Shown in pieces: positions 46,049 through 56,529 of a stretch of 64,000 nt of DNA. Under the pieces are notes generated by a model. The model was not told the origin of the DNA. It worked only from the letters and a program-made list of their open reading frames with translations, and made no database searches. A program made the translations under genes and the position numbers. Numbering within the stretch: position 1 is the first letter of the stretch; each line of letters opens with the position of its first letter. Source of the stretch: Methyloversatilis sp. XJ19-49 (GTDB lineage Bacteria; Pseudomonadota; Gammaproteobacteria; Burkholderiales; Rhodocyclaceae); NCBI RefSeq assembly GCF_024580145.1, contig NZ_JANINI010000010.1, positions 65,275 to 129,274 of the forward strand, read 5' to 3'.

Positions 46049-46108
46049 GGGGTCCTCTGTGCTTCTTCGGGCAGTTTCGTCAGATGGTGTGGGTCTGTGG
46101 GAGCGGCC

Positions 46109-46192
46109 TGTGGGAGCGGCGGCCTCGCCGCGATCGGCACGCTGATCAACGATCATCGCTGCACCGATCGCGGCGAGGCCGCCGCTCCCACA
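46109..46192. repeat. REPIN-like inverted repeat, second copy
   Basis: Arms of 29 bases (46109-46137 and 46164-46192) match perfectly around 26 bases and share the GTGGGAGCGGCGGCCTCGCC core with the element at 27366-27470. A partial extra head (CTGTGGGAGCGGC) lies just before it at 46095-46107. It is located between mutS and the small membrane protein gene. Confidence 0.9.
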
Positions 46193-46280
46193 AAACCGGC
46201 GCCGCTCCCACAAAACCGGCGCCGCTCCCACAAAACCGGCGCCGCTCCCACAAAACCAGCGCTGTTCCCACAAAACCGGC
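46181..46280. repeat. Five tandem 20-bp units derived from the REP head
   Basis: Units beginning GCCGCTCCCACAAAACC run at 46181, 46201, 46221, 46241 and 46261. The first three are identical; the fourth differs at one base (CAGC end) and the fifth near its start (GCTGTT). The first overlaps the right end of the REPIN, so the array grew from it. It ends seven bases before the mutS stop codon. Confidence 0.95.
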
Positions 46281-46287
46281 GCCGAGG

Positions 46288-48855
46288 TCAATCCTCCTGC
46301 ACCAGCTTCTTCAGCGCATACAGCGCATCGAGGGCTTCGCGCGGACTCAGGCTGTCGGGGTCAAGCGCGGCCAGCGCATCGACCGCGGCGTGCACGGGCG
46401 GTTCCGGCGGCGGGGCGGCGGGCGCGAACAGGTCGGCCTGCGGACCGGCGCTGATGCGGCTGGCTTCGAGCTGCTGCAGCGCGCGCCGCGCGTCGCGGAT
46501 GACCGTGCCGGGCACACCGGCGAGCGCGGCGACCTCGATGCCGTAGGACTGCGACGCCGGGCCCTCTTCGATGGCGTGCAAGAACACGATGCGCCGGCCG
46601 TGCTCGACCGCGTCCAGATGCATGTTGGCGCAGGTCGGATGGCTCTGCGCCAGCTGCGTCAGTTCGAAGTAGTGGGTGGCGAACAGCGTCCAGCTGCGGT
46701 TGCGCGTCAACAGATGGCGGGCGATGGATTGCGCCAGCGCCACACCGTCGAAGGTCGAGGTGCCGCGACCGATCTCGTCCATCAGCACCAGGCTGCGTTC
46801 GGTCGCGCCGTGCAGGATGCCGGCGGCTTCGGTCATTTCGACCATGAAGGTCGAGCGGCCGGAAGCGAGATCGTCGGACGCGCCGATGCGCGTATGGATG
46901 GCGTCCAGCGGGCCGAGCCGCGCCGACTGTGCCGGCACCGGACAGCCGCAGTGCGCCAGCAGCGCGATCAGCGCGACCTGGCGCATGTAGGTCGACTTGC
47001 CGCCCATGTTCGGGCCCGTGATCAGCAGCATGCGCCGCGCCTCATGCAGGGCGGTGTCGTTGGCGATGAAGCTGTCGACCTGCTGTTCGACCACCGGGTG
47101 GCGCCCGCGCACGATCGTGATTTCGGGTTCGTCGACGAACTGCGGCCGGCAATAGTCGTGGCGCTGCGCGGCGCGCGCGAAGGCGAGCAGGCCGTCGAGA
47201 TGCGCCAGCGCACGGGCGATGTCGCCGAGTGCCGGCAGATCCGGGGCGAGTGCGTCCAGCAATTGTTCGTACAGGTGCTTTTCGCGCGAAGTGGCGCGTT
47301 CGGCGGCCGACAGCGCGCGGTCCTCGAAGGTTTTCAGTTCCGGCGTGATGTAGCGCTCGGCGTTCTTCAGCGTCTGCCGGCGGCGATAGTCGTCCGGAAT
47401 GCGTTCGACGTGGGCATTCGTCACCTCTATATAGAAGCCGTGCACGCGGTTGTACTCGACCTTGAGATTGGCGATGCCGGTCCGGCTGCGCTCGCGCGCT
47501 TCGAGCGCGAGCAGGAATTCGCCGCAGTTGTCCTGCAGGCCGCGCAGTTCGTCCAGTTCGGCGTCGAAGCCGGCGCGCATCACACGACCGTCGCGCAGCT
47601 GCGAAGCCGGTTCGTCCATGATGGCGCGGGCGAGCAGGGCGCAGGCGTCGAGCGGCTGCGCCAGCGTGGCACGCGCGTCGTCGAGCAGGCCACCGTCCGG
47701 CGGCACGGCGGCAGCGATGTCGCCCAGCCGCGCCAGACTGTCGCGCAGGCTCGACAGATCGCGCGGTCGCGCGGTGCGCAGCGCGATGCGTGCGCCGATG
47801 CGCTCGATGTCGGCCAGTCCGCGCAGCGCGTCGTGCAACGAATCGGCGGTGCTGTCGGTACGCAGGGCCTCGACCGCCTGATGTCTCGCCTCGGCCTGCG
47901 CGCGTTCGCGCAGCGGGTGGTGCAGGCAGCGGCGCAGCCAGCGCGACCCCATCGACGTGGCGCAGGTGTCGAGCAGCGACAGCAGTGTCGGCGCCGCTTC
48001 GCCGCGCAGCGTCTCGGTCAGTTCGAGATTGCGCCGGGTGGCGGCGTCCATGCGCAGCCAGGCGGAATCGTGTTCGACGGCGAGCGTCGTCACATGTGAC
48101 AGCGCGCGCTGCTGGGTCGCCTGGGCGTAGCTGAACAGCGCACCGCAGGCGGCCAGCGCGATCGGCACCTCGGCCACGTCGAAGGCGGCGAGATCGCGAC
48201 TGCCGAAGTGCTCGCACAGCAGGCGCGTGGCTTCACCCGCGTCGAACTGCCAGGCGCTGCGCGACGTGACGGCCCAGCTGCCGTCCGGTGCCGTGCCGCT
48301 GTCGGCCACCAGCAGTTCGGCCGGGCGCAGCCGGTCGAGCAGCGACGGCAGCACATTGGCGGCGACTTCGGTCAGTTTCAGTTCGCCGCTGGCCAGATTC
48401 AGCCAGGCGACACCGGCGCGGCTGCGCTCGACATGCAGCGCCATCAGCAGGGAATCGGCGCGCTCGTCGAGCAGGCTGGCGTCGGTCAGCGTGCCCGGTG
48501 TGACGATGCGCGCAATCGCGCGCTCGACCGGCCCCTTGGACGTCGCGGGGTCGCCGATCTGTTCGACGATGACCACCGACTCGCCCAGCTTCACCAGCCG
48601 CGCCAGATACTGCTCGACCGCGTGAAAGGGCACGCCCGCCATCGGGATCGGCTGTCCGGCCGACTGGCCGCGGTGCGTCTGCGTGATGTCGAGCAGCCGC
48701 GCAGCGCGGATCGCGTCCTCGAAGAACAGCTCGTAGAAATCCCCCATCCGGTAGAACACCAGCAGATCGGGGTGTTGCCGCTTGAAGCCGAGGTACTGCT
48801 GCATCATCGGTGTATGCGACGGATCGATGCTGGGTACGCCGTTCGATGAATTCAT
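46288..48855 (-). CDS. mutS: DNA mismatch repair protein MutS
   Basis: The 855-residue ATPase recognises mispaired bases and starts methyl-directed or nick-directed repair with MutL. The N-terminal mismatch-reading Phe-x-Glu lies in [15 protein letters not shown] near residues 35-50. The core and clamp domains are followed by Walker [16 protein letters not shown], Walker B-type [16 protein letters not shown] and the helix-turn-helix [13 protein letters not shown]. The C-terminal [20 protein letters not shown] matches the tetramerisation region. Start 48855 is ATG without a Shine-Dalgarno; a downstream MMQQYL would lose 16 residues. The 3' end abuts the tandem-repeat array. Confidence 0.97.
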   Translation of the reverse strand: MNSSNGVPSIDPSHTPMMQQYLGFKRQHPDLLVFYRMGDFYELFFEDAIRAARLLDITQTHRGQSAGQPIPMAGVPFHAVEQYLARLVKLGESVVIVEQIGDPATSKGPVERAIARIVTPGTLTDASLLDERADSLLMALHVERSRAGVAWLNLASGELKLTEVAANVLPSLLDRLRPAELLVADSGTAPDGSWAVTSRSAWQFDAGEATRLLCEHFGSRDLAAFDVAEVPIALAACGALFSYAQATQQRALSHVTTLAVEHDSAWLRMDAATRRNLELTETLRGEAAPTLLSLLDTCATSMGSRWLRRCLHHPLRERAQAEARHQAVEALRTDSTADSLHDALRGLADIERIGARIALRTARPRDLSSLRDSLARLGDIAAAVPPDGGLLDDARATLAQPLDACALLARAIMDEPASQLRDGRVMRAGFDAELDELRGLQDNCGEFLLALEARERSRTGIANLKVEYNRVHGFYIEVTNAHVERIPDDYRRRQTLKNAERYITPELKTFEDRALSAAERATSREKHLYEQLLDALAPDLPALGDIARALAHLDGLLAFARAAQRHDYCRPQFVDEPEITIVRGRHPVVEQQVDSFIANDTALHEARRMLLITGPNMGGKSTYMRQVALIALLAHCGCPVPAQSARLGPLDAIHTRIGASDDLASGRSTFMVEMTEAAGILHGATERSLVLMDEIGRGTSTFDGVALAQSIARHLLTRNRSWTLFATHYFELTQLAQSHPTCANMHLDAVEHGRRIVFLHAIEEGPASQSYGIEVAALAGVPGTVIRDARRALQQLEASRISAGPQADLFAPAAPPPEPPVHAAVDALAALDPDSLSPREALDALYALKKLVQED

Positions 48856-48864
48856 TTTTGACGT

Positions 48865-49254
48865 TCAGCCCGCTTTCGGAAAAAGCCGCACGCCCGGCAG
48901 TCCGTCGAAGTGCCGGTCACAGGTGATAAGTTCAGCCTTGTACTCACGCGCCGTGGCGTACACGATGGCATCGGCCGTGGCCAGCCGATGCGCGCGATGA
49001 AGGTCCGCCGCGAGCAGGGCGATGCGGGTGTCGAGGGGGGCGATGACGCATTTCTGCGTGTAGGCGATGACCTGGTCGGCCTTGTCATCGCCGACTTCGC
49101 GCACCAGCCATTTCGAAAGTTCGAGCTGCACGATGGTAGGCACGATGCACTGCGGCCGCTCCGGCAGTTCCTTGCCGATGATTTCGCCGAGGTCGCTGCC
49201 GGTGAGCCACTCGATCCACGCCGAGGTATCGACCACGCACGCGGCGACCGGCAT
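48865..49254 (-). CDS. PIN-domain toxin (VapC-like)
   Basis: This 129-residue PIN-domain ribonuclease resembles VapC toxins. The four acidic residues expected of an active site are visible: Asp9 in CVVDTSAW, Glu in IVQLELSKW, Asp in HRLATADAIVYATA and Asp in LITCDRHFDGLPGV. The ATG at 49254 shares one base with the antitoxin stop (TGATG), so it is translated with its partner. It lies nine bases before the mutS start on the same strand and may read through into mutS. The RNA target is unknown. Confidence 0.87.
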   Translation of the reverse strand: MPVAACVVDTSAWIEWLTGSDLGEIIGKELPERPQCIVPTIVQLELSKWLVREVGDDKADQVIAYTQKCVIAPLDTRIALLAADLHRAHRLATADAIVYATAREYKAELITCDRHFDGLPGVRLFPKAG

Positions 49255-49466
49255 CAATAGCGGTCCTCGCGGTCGCGCGTGTCATCGGTCGATGCGCCCC
49301 GGGCGATGCCGGCGAGCTGCGCGGCATCGGGCACCGGCATCATCAGCACGCCTTTGCCTTTCGGGATGAACACGAATTCCTGCCCGGCTTCCCAGTGCTG
49401 TGCCTCGCGCACGGCCTTGGGGATGGAAATCTGGAATTTGCTGGACAGCATGGCAGTACTTGGCAT
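49254..49466 (-). CDS. AbrB/MazE-type antitoxin (VapB-like)
   Basis: This 70-residue protein has an N-terminal swapped-hairpin DNA-binding domain (about residues 3-47, MLSSKFQISIPKAVREAQHW, then FVFIPKGKGVLMMPVP). A charged tail, which probably wraps around the toxin, follows. It should both neutralise the PIN protein and repress its own promoter in the 78 bases upstream. The gene order antitoxin then toxin with a one-base overlap is standard. Confidence 0.87.
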   Translation of the reverse strand: MPSTAMLSSKFQISIPKAVREAQHWEAGQEFVFIPKGKGVLMMPVPDAAQLAGIARGASTDDTRDREDRY

Positions 49467-49544
49467 GGTCGTACCTGGAGCTTATCGATCGGAATTTGGT
49501 AAGAATACTCGTTCGCGACCGGTGCCGCCACGGGTGGCCTGCGG

Positions 49545-50342
49545 TCAGCTCCGCAGTGCGTCTGTCAGGTGCGGTTCGATCGCAGCCAGCAGGGCCGGGA
49601 AGATGCGCGGCGTGGAGGCGACCAGATTGCCGCTGTCCAGATAGCCGGTTTCACCGGTCAGATTGCCGACCAGACCGCCGGCTTCAGTCACCAGCAGGGC
49701 GCCGGCGGCGATGTCCCACGGCGACAGGCCGATTTCGAAGAAGCCGTCGAAGCGGCCGCAGGCGACATAGGCCAGGTCGAGCGCGGCAGCGCCCGGGCGG
49801 CGCAGGCCGGAGGTCTTTTCCATCAATTCCTTGAACATGCCCAGATAGGCATCGACGTGGTCCCACACACGGTATGGAAAGCCGGTGCCGACCAGTGCTT
49901 CGCCCAGCTTGGCGCGGCGCGATACGCGGATGCGGCGGTCGTTCAGGAAGGCGCCACGGCCCCGGCTGGCGGTGAACAGCTCGTTGCGCACCGGATCGAA
50001 CACGACGGCCGACTGCATCAGGCCCCGGTGTTCGAGCGCAATCGACACCGCGTACTGCGGCATGCCGTGGATGAAGTTGGTTGTGCCGTCGAGCGGATCA
50101 ATGATCCAGCGGTATTCGGATTCACCCGATGCGCCGCTCTCCTCCGCCAGGATGGCATGGTCCGGATAGGCTTCGCGGAGGATGCCGATGATGGCGTCCT
50201 CGGCTGCGCGGTCGACTTCGGTGACGAAGTCGTTCTGGCGCTTGCTGCTGACTTTCAGCAGGTCTACATCCTGGCTGGCGCGGGTGATGATCTGGCCTGC
50301 GCGGCGGGCGGCCTTGACGGCGGTGGTGAGCGTCGGATGCAT
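49545..50342 (-). CDS. suhB: Inositol monophosphatase family protein SuhB
   Basis: The 265-residue Mg2+-dependent phosphatase of the SuhB family also acts in rRNA transcription antitermination in E. coli. The metal-binding motifs are [26 protein letters not shown] (residues near 82-96) and [18 protein letters not shown]. The N-terminal region [18 protein letters not shown] fits SuhB. There is no strong ribosome site on the start at 50342. It is divergent from trmJ, as in many betaproteobacteria. Confidence 0.95.
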   Translation of the reverse strand: MHPTLTTAVKAARRAGQIITRASQDVDLLKVSSKRQNDFVTEVDRAAEDAIIGILREAYPDHAILAEESGASGESEYRWIIDPLDGTTNFIHGMPQYAVSIALEHRGLMQSAVVFDPVRNELFTASRGRGAFLNDRRIRVSRRAKLGEALVGTGFPYRVWDHVDAYLGMFKELMEKTSGLRRPGAAALDLAYVACGRFDGFFEIGLSPWDIAAGALLVTEAGGLVGNLTGETGYLDSGNLVASTPRIFPALLAAIEPHLTDALRS

Positions 50343-50461
50343 GGGAGGTGTCTGTGCGCGGACCGTGCGGTCCGCAAGTCGGCGGGAAAGCCGAGCATTT
50401 TAGGGGCTGTTGCGATTTAATTCGAGGCCCGCACCTGAATTGACCTCTCACAGCACATTCG

Positions 50462-51238
50462 ATGGACGCCCTTTCTCCCCCTTCCGATCGTCACGCCGCC
50501 CTGGACAGGGTGCGCGTGGTCATGTCGCACACCACCCATCCCGGCAATATCGGCGCCTGCGCGCGGGCGATGAAGGTGATGGGGCTGTCACGCCTCTATC
50601 TGGTCAATCCCAGACACTTTCCGCACGACGAAGCGGTTGCGATGAGTTCCGGCGCGACCGATGTGCTGGACAACGCGGTGGTGGTCGACACGATCGAAGC
50701 CGCCCTGGCAGGCACCGTTGCGCAGGCGGCGCTCACTGCGCGCCGGCGTGAAATGGCGCTGCCGGTGCGCGACGTCAGGTCGGCGGCGACCGAGCTGGCG
50801 ACGCTGCTCGGCGCCGGCGACGCCGAAGTGGCGCTGGTGTTCGGCACCGAAAGTTCGGGGCTCACCAATGAAGAAGTGGCAATGTGCTCGCTGCCGGTCA
50901 CCATTTCGACCAGCGAAACCTACCGGTCGCTGAATGTGGCGGCAGCCGCCCAGATCATGTGCCACGAACTGCGCGTGGCCGTCGCCGCCACACCGACCTT
51001 CGTCAGTGAAGCGCCTGCGCTGGCCAGCCACGAAGGGCTGGAAAGCCTGTACGCGCTGCTCGAACAGCTGATGCTCGACGCGGGCTTTCTCGACCGGGTC
51101 AATCCGGGCCGCGCCCTGCCGCGCCTGCGTCGCCTGTTCGGACGTACCCGGGTCGAGGCCGAAGAACTGCATCTGCTGATGGGCGCACTGAAGGCGATCG
51201 GCGGCATTCCGAAGAAGCGCCCGGGGTCGAACGGATAA
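50462..51238 (+). CDS. trmJ: tRNA (cytidine/uridine-2'-O-)-methyltransferase TrmJ
   Basis: This 258-residue SPOUT-class methyltransferase modifies position 32 of certain tRNAs. The N-terminal RVVMSHTTHPGNIGACARAM is the family signature. The knot motifs LVFGTESSGLTNEEVAMCSL and NVAAAAQIMCHELRVA form the AdoMet pocket. The C-terminal helical extension (RVEAEELHLLMGALKAIGG) is typical of the longer TrmJ proteins. It is divergent from suhB and 171 bases before cysE. Confidence 0.93.
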   Translation: MDALSPPSDRHAALDRVRVVMSHTTHPGNIGACARAMKVMGLSRLYLVNPRHFPHDEAVAMSSGATDVLDNAVVVDTIEAALAGTVAQAALTARRREMALPVRDVRSAATELATLLGAGDAEVALVFGTESSGLTNEEVAMCSLPVTISTSETYRSLNVAAAAQIMCHELRVAVAATPTFVSEAPALASHEGLESLYALLEQLMLDAGFLDRVNPGRALPRLRRLFGRTRVEAEELHLLMGALKAIGGIPKKRPGSNG

Positions 51239-51409
51239 GGTGTGCCGCAGTCCGCTGTACGCAGCTCGCGCTGTTGCAGCCACGCGGGTGGTTCCGTGTA
51301 CGGCCACGACGGACGATCGACAGAGCCTGACGCAGGTGCACAAAAACCGACTAAAATCGTCGGGTTTCAACTGGCCGCGAACGCCACCGGCGTTTCATGG
51401 GGAAAAAGG

Positions 51410-52183
51410 ATGTTCCAACACCTGCGCGAAGACATTGCCAGCGTGCTTGCACGCGACCCGGCGGCACGTTCGTCGTTTGAAGTTCTGACCTGCTATCCGG
51501 GCATCCACGCGCTGATCCTGCACCGCATGGCGCACGCCTGCTGGGGCGCAGGCATGCACTGGCTGGGGCGTTTCATCTCGCACATCGGCCGCGTGCTGAC
51601 CGGCATCGAAATCCATCCGGGTGCGTCGATCGGACGGCGCGTGTTCATCGATCACGGCATGGGCGTGGTGGTCGGCGAAACCGCGGTCATCGGCGACGAC
51701 TGCACGATCTATCAGGGGGTGACGCTGGGCGGTACCTCGCTGTACCGCGGCGCCAAGCGCCATCCCACGCTGGGTCGCGGCGTCGTGATCGGCGCCGGTG
51801 CCCAGGTGCTGGGGGGGTTCGACGTGGGTGACGGCGCCAAGATCGGTTCCTGCGCAGTCGTCGTGAAGCCCGTTCCGGCCGGTGCCACTGCGGTCGGCAA
51901 TCCGGCGCGCATCATCGACGCCAGCGAGCCGGGCGCCGACGACGAGAAGAAGCGGCGCGCCGAACAGGCCGGTTTCACCGCCTATGGCGTCACCCGCGAC
52001 ATGGAAGATCCCATGGCCAAGGCGCTCACCGCGCTGGTGGATCATGCGCTGGAGAACGACCGGCGCATCGCCTGCCTGATGGAAAAGCTGGAACGGGCAG
52101 GCGTCAGGCTCGATGACGAGGCGCGCGAGGAGATGGCGGATCACTCGCACGTCGATCTGGACAAGATACGGCCTAATTGTTGA
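51410..52183 (+). CDS. cysE: Serine O-acetyltransferase
   Basis: The 257-residue enzyme makes O-acetylserine from serine and acetyl-CoA, the first step of cysteine synthesis. A helical N-terminal part (to about residue 65) leads into left-handed beta-helix hexapeptide repeats with the catalytic [22 protein letters not shown] and [18 protein letters not shown]. It is of the shorter EpsC-like type with an unusual charged C-terminal tail (residues about 180-257, [11 protein letters not shown]). The start at 51410 is the only ATG that fits. Placement before iscR ties sulfur supply to Fe-S assembly. Its stop overlaps the first IscR-like repeat. Confidence 0.94.
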   Translation: MFQHLREDIASVLARDPAARSSFEVLTCYPGIHALILHRMAHACWGAGMHWLGRFISHIGRVLTGIEIHPGASIGRRVFIDHGMGVVVGETAVIGDDCTIYQGVTLGGTSLYRGAKRHPTLGRGVVIGAGAQVLGGFDVGDGAKIGSCAVVVKPVPAGATAVGNPARIIDASEPGADDEKKRRAEQAGFTAYGVTRDMEDPMAKALTALVDHALENDRRIACLMEKLERAGVRLDDEAREEMADHSHVDLDKIRPNC

Positions 52184-52229
52184 CTGAACTTGTCGGGAAT
52201 TATAAAGTCGACTGAATTGATCGGGAATT
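52180..52229. promoter_or_regulatory. Tandem IscR-like sites in the iscR promoter
   Basis: Two 22-base near-copies (52180-52201 and 52208-52229, 28 bases apart) share GACTGAA and TCGGGAATT with four differing positions. They resemble the IscR type 1 (Fe-S form) motif. TATAAA at 52201 between them may be a -10 element. The arrangement suggests cooperative autorepression of the isc operon, as known in E. coli. Confidence 0.6.
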
Positions 52230-52296
52230 GGACTGTGTGCTCAATCGTGAACCCAATCGTGGATTCCCCGAGCCACTCCATCGAGGAGATCGCTTC

Positions 52297-52779
52297 ATGA
52301 GACTGACCACCAAAGGCCGCTTCGCCGTCACCGCGATGCTGGATCTTGCACTGCGCCAAGACAACGGTCCGGTGACGCTGGCCGGCGTGGCCGAGCGCCA
52401 GCGCATCAGCCTGTCCTATCTCGAACAGCTGTTCGGCAAACTGCGTCGCCAGGAACTGGTGGCCAGCGTGCGCGGGCCGGGTGGCGGTTACTGCCTGGCG
52501 CGCGATGCGCGCAATATTTCGGTCGCCCAGATCATCACCGCGGTCGACGAACCGCTGGACGCCACCCAGTGCGGCGGCAAGGAAAACTGTCTGGATGAGC
52601 ACCGCTGCATGACGCACGACCTGTGGTCGAGCCTGAGTCGTCGCATGTACGACTATCTCGATTCGGTGAATCTGCACGAACTGATGGTGCAGCAGCGTGA
52701 CAAGACGACCCATCGCGTCGTCGTGCACGATCACTCGGCGCGACCGGGCGTGTCCGAAATGGTGCGGGTACAGCTCTGA
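52297..52779 (+). CDS. iscR: Fe-S cluster-sensing regulator IscR
   Basis: This 160-residue Rrf2-family repressor senses a [2Fe-2S] cluster and adjusts Fe-S assembly. An N-terminal winged helix ([46 protein letters not shown]) is followed by the cluster ligands in [13 protein letters not shown] (near residues 92-104) and the His-rich tail. The ATG at 52297 follows GAGGAG. It leads the isc cluster and is preceded by two IscR-like boxes. Confidence 0.97.
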   Translation: MRLTTKGRFAVTAMLDLALRQDNGPVTLAGVAERQRISLSYLEQLFGKLRRQELVASVRGPGGGYCLARDARNISVAQIITAVDEPLDATQCGGKENCLDEHRCMTHDLWSSLSRRMYDYLDSVNLHELMVQQRDKTTHRVVVHDHSARPGVSEMVRVQL

Positions 52780-52781
52780 TC

Positions 52782-53921
52782 ATGTTCGCGCCGGTCTATC
52801 TCGATCACAACGCCAGTACGCCGCTCGCCGATGCGGTGCGCGAAGCGATGCTGCCCTGGCTGGGCGCACGCTTCGGCAATGCGTCGAGCCGGCACGAATA
52901 CGGTCGCGCGGCGCGCCGGGCGATCGACGAGGCACGGGCACAGGTGGCTGCCGCAGTGAATGCGCATCCGACCGAAGTGGTGTTCACCAGCGGCGGCTCG
53001 GAAGCGAACAATCTGTTCGTCAAGGGTGCGGCCGCGCGACTCAAGCCTGGCGTGATCGCGATTTCGGCGATCGAGCACCCCTGCGTGCGCGAGCCGGCGC
53101 GCCAGCTGGTGCGCCGCGGCTGGACGCTGAAGGAACTGCCGGTCGACGCGCAGGGCAGGGTGCAGGTCGACGGCTTCGATGGCGAGGCCTCCCTCGCGTC
53201 GGTCATGCTCGCCAATAACGAAACCGGCGTGCTGCAGGACGTCGCATCGCTGGCGGCGCAGGTACGCCACGCTGGCGGCTGGCTGCACACCGATGCGGTG
53301 CAGGCGCTGGGCAAGATCGCCGTCGATTTCCGTGCGCTGGGTGTGTCGGCGATGACGCTTTCGGCGCACAAGATCGGCGGTCCGCAGGGTGCGGGTGCGC
53401 TGATTCTGGACAAGCGGGTCGATGTCGAGCCGCTGATTGCCGGCGGTGGGCACGAACACGGCCTGCGTTCCGGCACCGAAAACATCGCGGCGATCGTCGG
53501 TTTCGGCGCTGCCTGCGTGCTGGCGATGTCGCAGTCGGCGGCGCGGCGCGAACAGCTCGAAGCGCAGCGTGAACGCATCGAACGCTGCGTGCTGGCGCTC
53601 GGCGGCACCGTATTCGGTGCGCAGGCGCTGCGCCTGCCGAATACCTGTTACTTCGCGCTCGATCACATCGATGGTGAAACGCTGGTCGGCAAACTCGACC
53701 GCGCAGGCTTCGCGGTGGCCAGTGGTTCGGCCTGCTCGAGTGCCTCACCGGAACCGTCGCGCACGCTGACCGCGATGGGCGTACCAGCCGAACAGGCGCG
53801 CGGGGCGGTGCGCGTGAGCACCGGCGCGATGACGAAGATGCAGGATGTCGATGATTTTTGCGGCGCGCTGGCGCAGGTGGCGGATCAACTCCGCGGTCTG
53901 CGGGCGATGGCTGAAGCGTAA
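52782..53921 (+). CDS. Second class V aminotransferase cysteine desulfurase (NifS/IscS paralogue)
   Basis: This 379-residue PLP enzyme resembles NifS-type desulfurases. It shows [35 protein letters not shown], the PLP lysine in [13 protein letters not shown] near residue 200 and the catalytic cysteine in [15 protein letters not shown] near residue 320. It lies between iscR and iscS, two bases after iscR, and is clearly a divergent relative of the downstream IscS rather than a copy. It may serve a different acceptor, or act as a back-up sulfur donor. The short active-site loop with the Cys preserved suggests it is active. Confidence 0.92.
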   Translation: MFAPVYLDHNASTPLADAVREAMLPWLGARFGNASSRHEYGRAARRAIDEARAQVAAAVNAHPTEVVFTSGGSEANNLFVKGAAARLKPGVIAISAIEHPCVREPARQLVRRGWTLKELPVDAQGRVQVDGFDGEASLASVMLANNETGVLQDVASLAAQVRHAGGWLHTDAVQALGKIAVDFRALGVSAMTLSAHKIGGPQGAGALILDKRVDVEPLIAGGGHEHGLRSGTENIAAIVGFGAACVLAMSQSAARREQLEAQRERIERCVLALGGTVFGAQALRLPNTCYFALDHIDGETLVGKLDRAGFAVASGSACSSASPEPSRTLTAMGVPAEQARGAVRVSTGAMTKMQDVDDFCGALAQVADQLRGLRAMAEA

Positions 53922-53946
53922 TGAAGAACTCGAAGGAGCAACCCGT

Positions 53947-55158
53947 ATGCTGAAATTCCCGATCTATCTCGACTACTCGGCGACCACCCCGGTGGACCCG
54001 CGCGTCGCGGCCAAGATGATTCCCTACCTGACCGAGCACTTCGGCAATCCGGCTTCGCGCAGCCACGCCTATGGCTGGGAAACCGAAGCGGCCGTGGAAG
54101 AGGCGCGCGATCAGGTTGCCCGTCTGGTGAATGCGGATCCGAAGGAAATCGTCTGGACCTCGGGTGCCACGGAATCGAACAACCTTGCGATCAAGGGTGC
54201 GGCGCATTTCTATTCCGGCAAGGGTAAGCACATCATCACGCTGCGCACGGAACACAAGGCCGTGCTGGATACCTTCCGCGAACTGGAGCGCGAAGGCTTC
54301 GAGGCGACCTATCTCGATCCTCTGCCCAATGGCCTGATCGACATGGATGTGTTCAAGGCGGCGCTGCGTCCGGACACCGTGCTGGTGTCGATCATGTTCG
54401 TGAACAATGAAATCGGCGTCATCCAGCCGATCGCCGAACTGGGCGAAATCTGCCGCGAAAAGGGCATCATCTTCCACGTCGATGCGGCGCAGGCGACCGG
54501 CAAGGTGGTCATCGATCTCGACAAGCTGAAGGTCGATCTGATGTCGTTCTGTGCGCACAAGACCTACGGGCCGAAGGGCATCGGCGCGCTGTACGTTCGT
54601 CGCAAGCCGCGCATCCGCCTCGAAGCGCAGATCCATGGCGGCGGTCACGAGCGCGGCATGCGCTCCGGCACGCTGGCGACGCACCAGATCGTCGGCATGG
54701 GCGAAGCCTTCCGCATTGCGCGCGAAGAAATGGGGGCCGAGAACGAGCGCGTGCGCATGCTGCGCGACCGTTTGCTGAAGGGCCTGTCGGACATCGAGGC
54801 CACCTTCGTCAACGGCGACCTCGAAGCGCGCGTGCCGCACAACCTGAACATCAGCTTCGCCTACGTCGAAGGCGAATCATTGATCATGGCGATCAAGGAC
54901 GTCGCGGTGTCTTCCGGCTCGGCCTGTACCTCGGCCAGCCTTGAACCGTCCTACGTGCTGCGCGCGCTCGGCCGCGAAGACGAACTGGCGCACAGCTCGA
55001 TCCGCTTCTCGATCGGCCGCTTCACGACGGAAGAGGAAATCGATTTCACGATAGACCTGCTGCACCGCAAGATCGGCAAGCTGCGAGAGTTGTCGCCGCT
55101 GTGGGAAATGGTGCAGGAAGGTGTTGATTTGAATAGCGTCCAGTGGGCCCACCACTGA
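53947..55158 (+). CDS. iscS: Cysteine desulfurase IscS
   Basis: The 403-residue PLP enzyme is the main sulfur donor for Fe-S clusters and tRNA thiolation. N-terminal [20 protein letters not shown], the PLP lysine in [20 protein letters not shown] and the mobile-loop cysteine in [20 protein letters not shown] are standard, and [18 protein letters not shown] closes the domain. GGAG precedes the ATG. It is 25 bases after the paralogue and 33 before iscU. Confidence 0.97.
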   Translation: MLKFPIYLDYSATTPVDPRVAAKMIPYLTEHFGNPASRSHAYGWETEAAVEEARDQVARLVNADPKEIVWTSGATESNNLAIKGAAHFYSGKGKHIITLRTEHKAVLDTFRELEREGFEATYLDPLPNGLIDMDVFKAALRPDTVLVSIMFVNNEIGVIQPIAELGEICREKGIIFHVDAAQATGKVVIDLDKLKVDLMSFCAHKTYGPKGIGALYVRRKPRIRLEAQIHGGGHERGMRSGTLATHQIVGMGEAFRIAREEMGAENERVRMLRDRLLKGLSDIEATFVNGDLEARVPHNLNISFAYVEGESLIMAIKDVAVSSGSACTSASLEPSYVLRALGREDELAHSSIRFSIGRFTTEEEIDFTIDLLHRKIGKLRELSPLWEMVQEGVDLNSVQWAHH

Positions 55159-55191
55159 TTGCGCGTGCACGGCGACTGAAGGAGAACTGTT

Positions 55192-55599
55192 ATGGCCTAT
55201 AGCGAAAAACTGCTGGATCACTACGAAAACCCGCGCAATGTCGGCGCGTTCGGCAAGGACGACGAAGATGTCGGCACCGGCATGGTCGGCGCGCCGGCCT
55301 GCGGCGACGTGATGAAGCTGCAGATCAAGGTCGGAGCGGACGGCATCATCGAGGATGCGAAATTCAAGACCTACGGCTGCGGCTCGGCCATCGCGTCGAG
55401 CTCCCTGGTGACCGAATGGGTCAAGGGCAAGACGCTCGACGAGGCGATGACCATCAAGAACACCGCGATCGCGGAAGAACTGGCATTGCCGCCGGTCAAG
55501 ATCCACTGCTCCATTCTCGCGGAGGACGCCATCAAGGCGGCGATCGACGACTACCGCAAGAAGCACGGCGATGCGGCCGCGCCGGCCGAAGCGGCGTAA
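55192..55599 (+). CDS. iscU: Fe-S cluster scaffold IscU
   Basis: The 135-residue scaffold assembles [2Fe-2S] and passes it on with HscA/HscB. Ligands Cys37 and Asp39 (APACGD), Cys63 ([10 protein letters not shown]) and Cys106 ([12 protein letters not shown]) are present, as is the HscA-recognition LPPVK. Length and order are standard. AGGAG precedes the ATG. Confidence 0.98.
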   Translation: MAYSEKLLDHYENPRNVGAFGKDDEDVGTGMVGAPACGDVMKLQIKVGADGIIEDAKFKTYGCGSAIASSSLVTEWVKGKTLDEAMTIKNTAIAEELALPPVKIHCSILAEDAIKAAIDDYRKKHGDAAAPAEAA

Positions 55600-55609
55600 G
55601 GAGAGCGAC

Positions 55610-55933
55610 ATGGGCGTGACACTGACCGAAAAAGCAGCCACACACGTGAGCAACTACATCGCCAAGCGCGGCCGCGGTGTCGGCCTGCGCCTGGGCGTGC
55701 GCACCAGCGGCTGTTCCGGCATGGCGTACAAGCTCGAATTCGCCGACGACACGACGCCGGAAGACCTGATTTTCGAAAGCCACGGCGTGAAGGTGCTGAT
55801 CGACCCGAAAAGCCTGGCCTATCTCGAAGGTACCGAGCTCGACTTCGTGCGCGAAGGTCTGAACGAAGGCTTCAAGTTCAACAACCCGAATGTCAAGGAC
55901 GAGTGCGGTTGCGGCGAAAGCTTCAATGTCTGA
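55610..55933 (+). CDS. iscA: Iron-sulfur carrier IscA
   Basis: This 107-residue A-type carrier matures [4Fe-4S] proteins. Its three ligand cysteines are in [14 protein letters not shown] and [10 protein letters not shown]. The ATG at 55610 follows AAGGAGAG and is ten bases after iscU; an upstream in-frame codon would lie inside iscU. It is followed by hscB. Confidence 0.96.
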   Translation: MGVTLTEKAATHVSNYIAKRGRGVGLRLGVRTSGCSGMAYKLEFADDTTPEDLIFESHGVKVLIDPKSLAYLEGTELDFVREGLNEGFKFNNPNVKDECGCGESFNV

Positions 55934-55962
55934 GTGGCGATCGCCGCCGACAGTATTGAACG

Positions 55963-56529
55963 ATGACTTCTGACCCCACCGTTCCCGGGCTGCCGGACGT
56001 CGAGCTGTTCAGTCGCGACCACTTCGAACTGTTCGCGTTGCCGCGCCGTTTCGTCATCGACGAGCGCTCGCTCGAATCGCGCTACCACGAGCTGCAGTCG
56101 TCGGTGCACCCTGACCGCCATGCCAGCCGCCCGGAAGCCGAGCGGCGGCTGTCGATGCAGTGGTCGACGCGCATCAACGAAGCCTATCGGCTGCTGCGTG
56201 CGCCGCTGACCCGAGCGCGCTATCTGCTGGAACTGGATGGCGTGGATGTGGCTGCGGAAAACAACACCGCGATGCCGGGCGATTTCCTGATGCAGCAGAT
56301 GGAATGGCGCGAAGCACTCGACGAGGCGCGTGATGCGCGTGATGCCGGGGCGCTCGACGAGCTCGCGCGCATGCTGCGGCACGCCCGGCGCGACGCCGAA
56401 GCGCTGCTGGTCCGGCAGCTGGATGCAGAACACGACACCGCCGGCGCAGCCGCGACGGTGCGCCGCATGATGTTCATCGCCCGATTGGCGGAAGACATTG
56501 CCGAAGCACACGAAACACTGGACAACTGA
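55963..56529 (+). CDS. hscB: Fe-S co-chaperone HscB
   Basis: This 188-residue type III J-protein stimulates HscA and delivers IscU to it. The J-domain HPD tripeptide is at residues 49-51 ([10 protein letters not shown]), preceded by [15 protein letters not shown]. The C-terminal helical IscU-binding domain starts near residue 95. It overlaps hscA by one base, the A of its stop being the A of the next ATG. Confidence 0.95.
   Translation: MTSDPTVPGLPDVELFSRDHFELFALPRRFVIDERSLESRYHELQSSVHPDRHASRPEAERRLSMQWSTRINEAYRLLRAPLTRARYLLELDGVDVAAENNTAMPGDFLMQQMEWREALDEARDARDAGALDELARMLRHARRDAEALLVRQLDAEHDTAGAAATVRRMMFIARLAEDIAEAHETLDN

Noticed and set aside
46181-46280. Possible CRISPR array
   Set aside because: The 20-base units are directly adjacent with no spacers, no cas genes are present, and the unit derives from a REP element.
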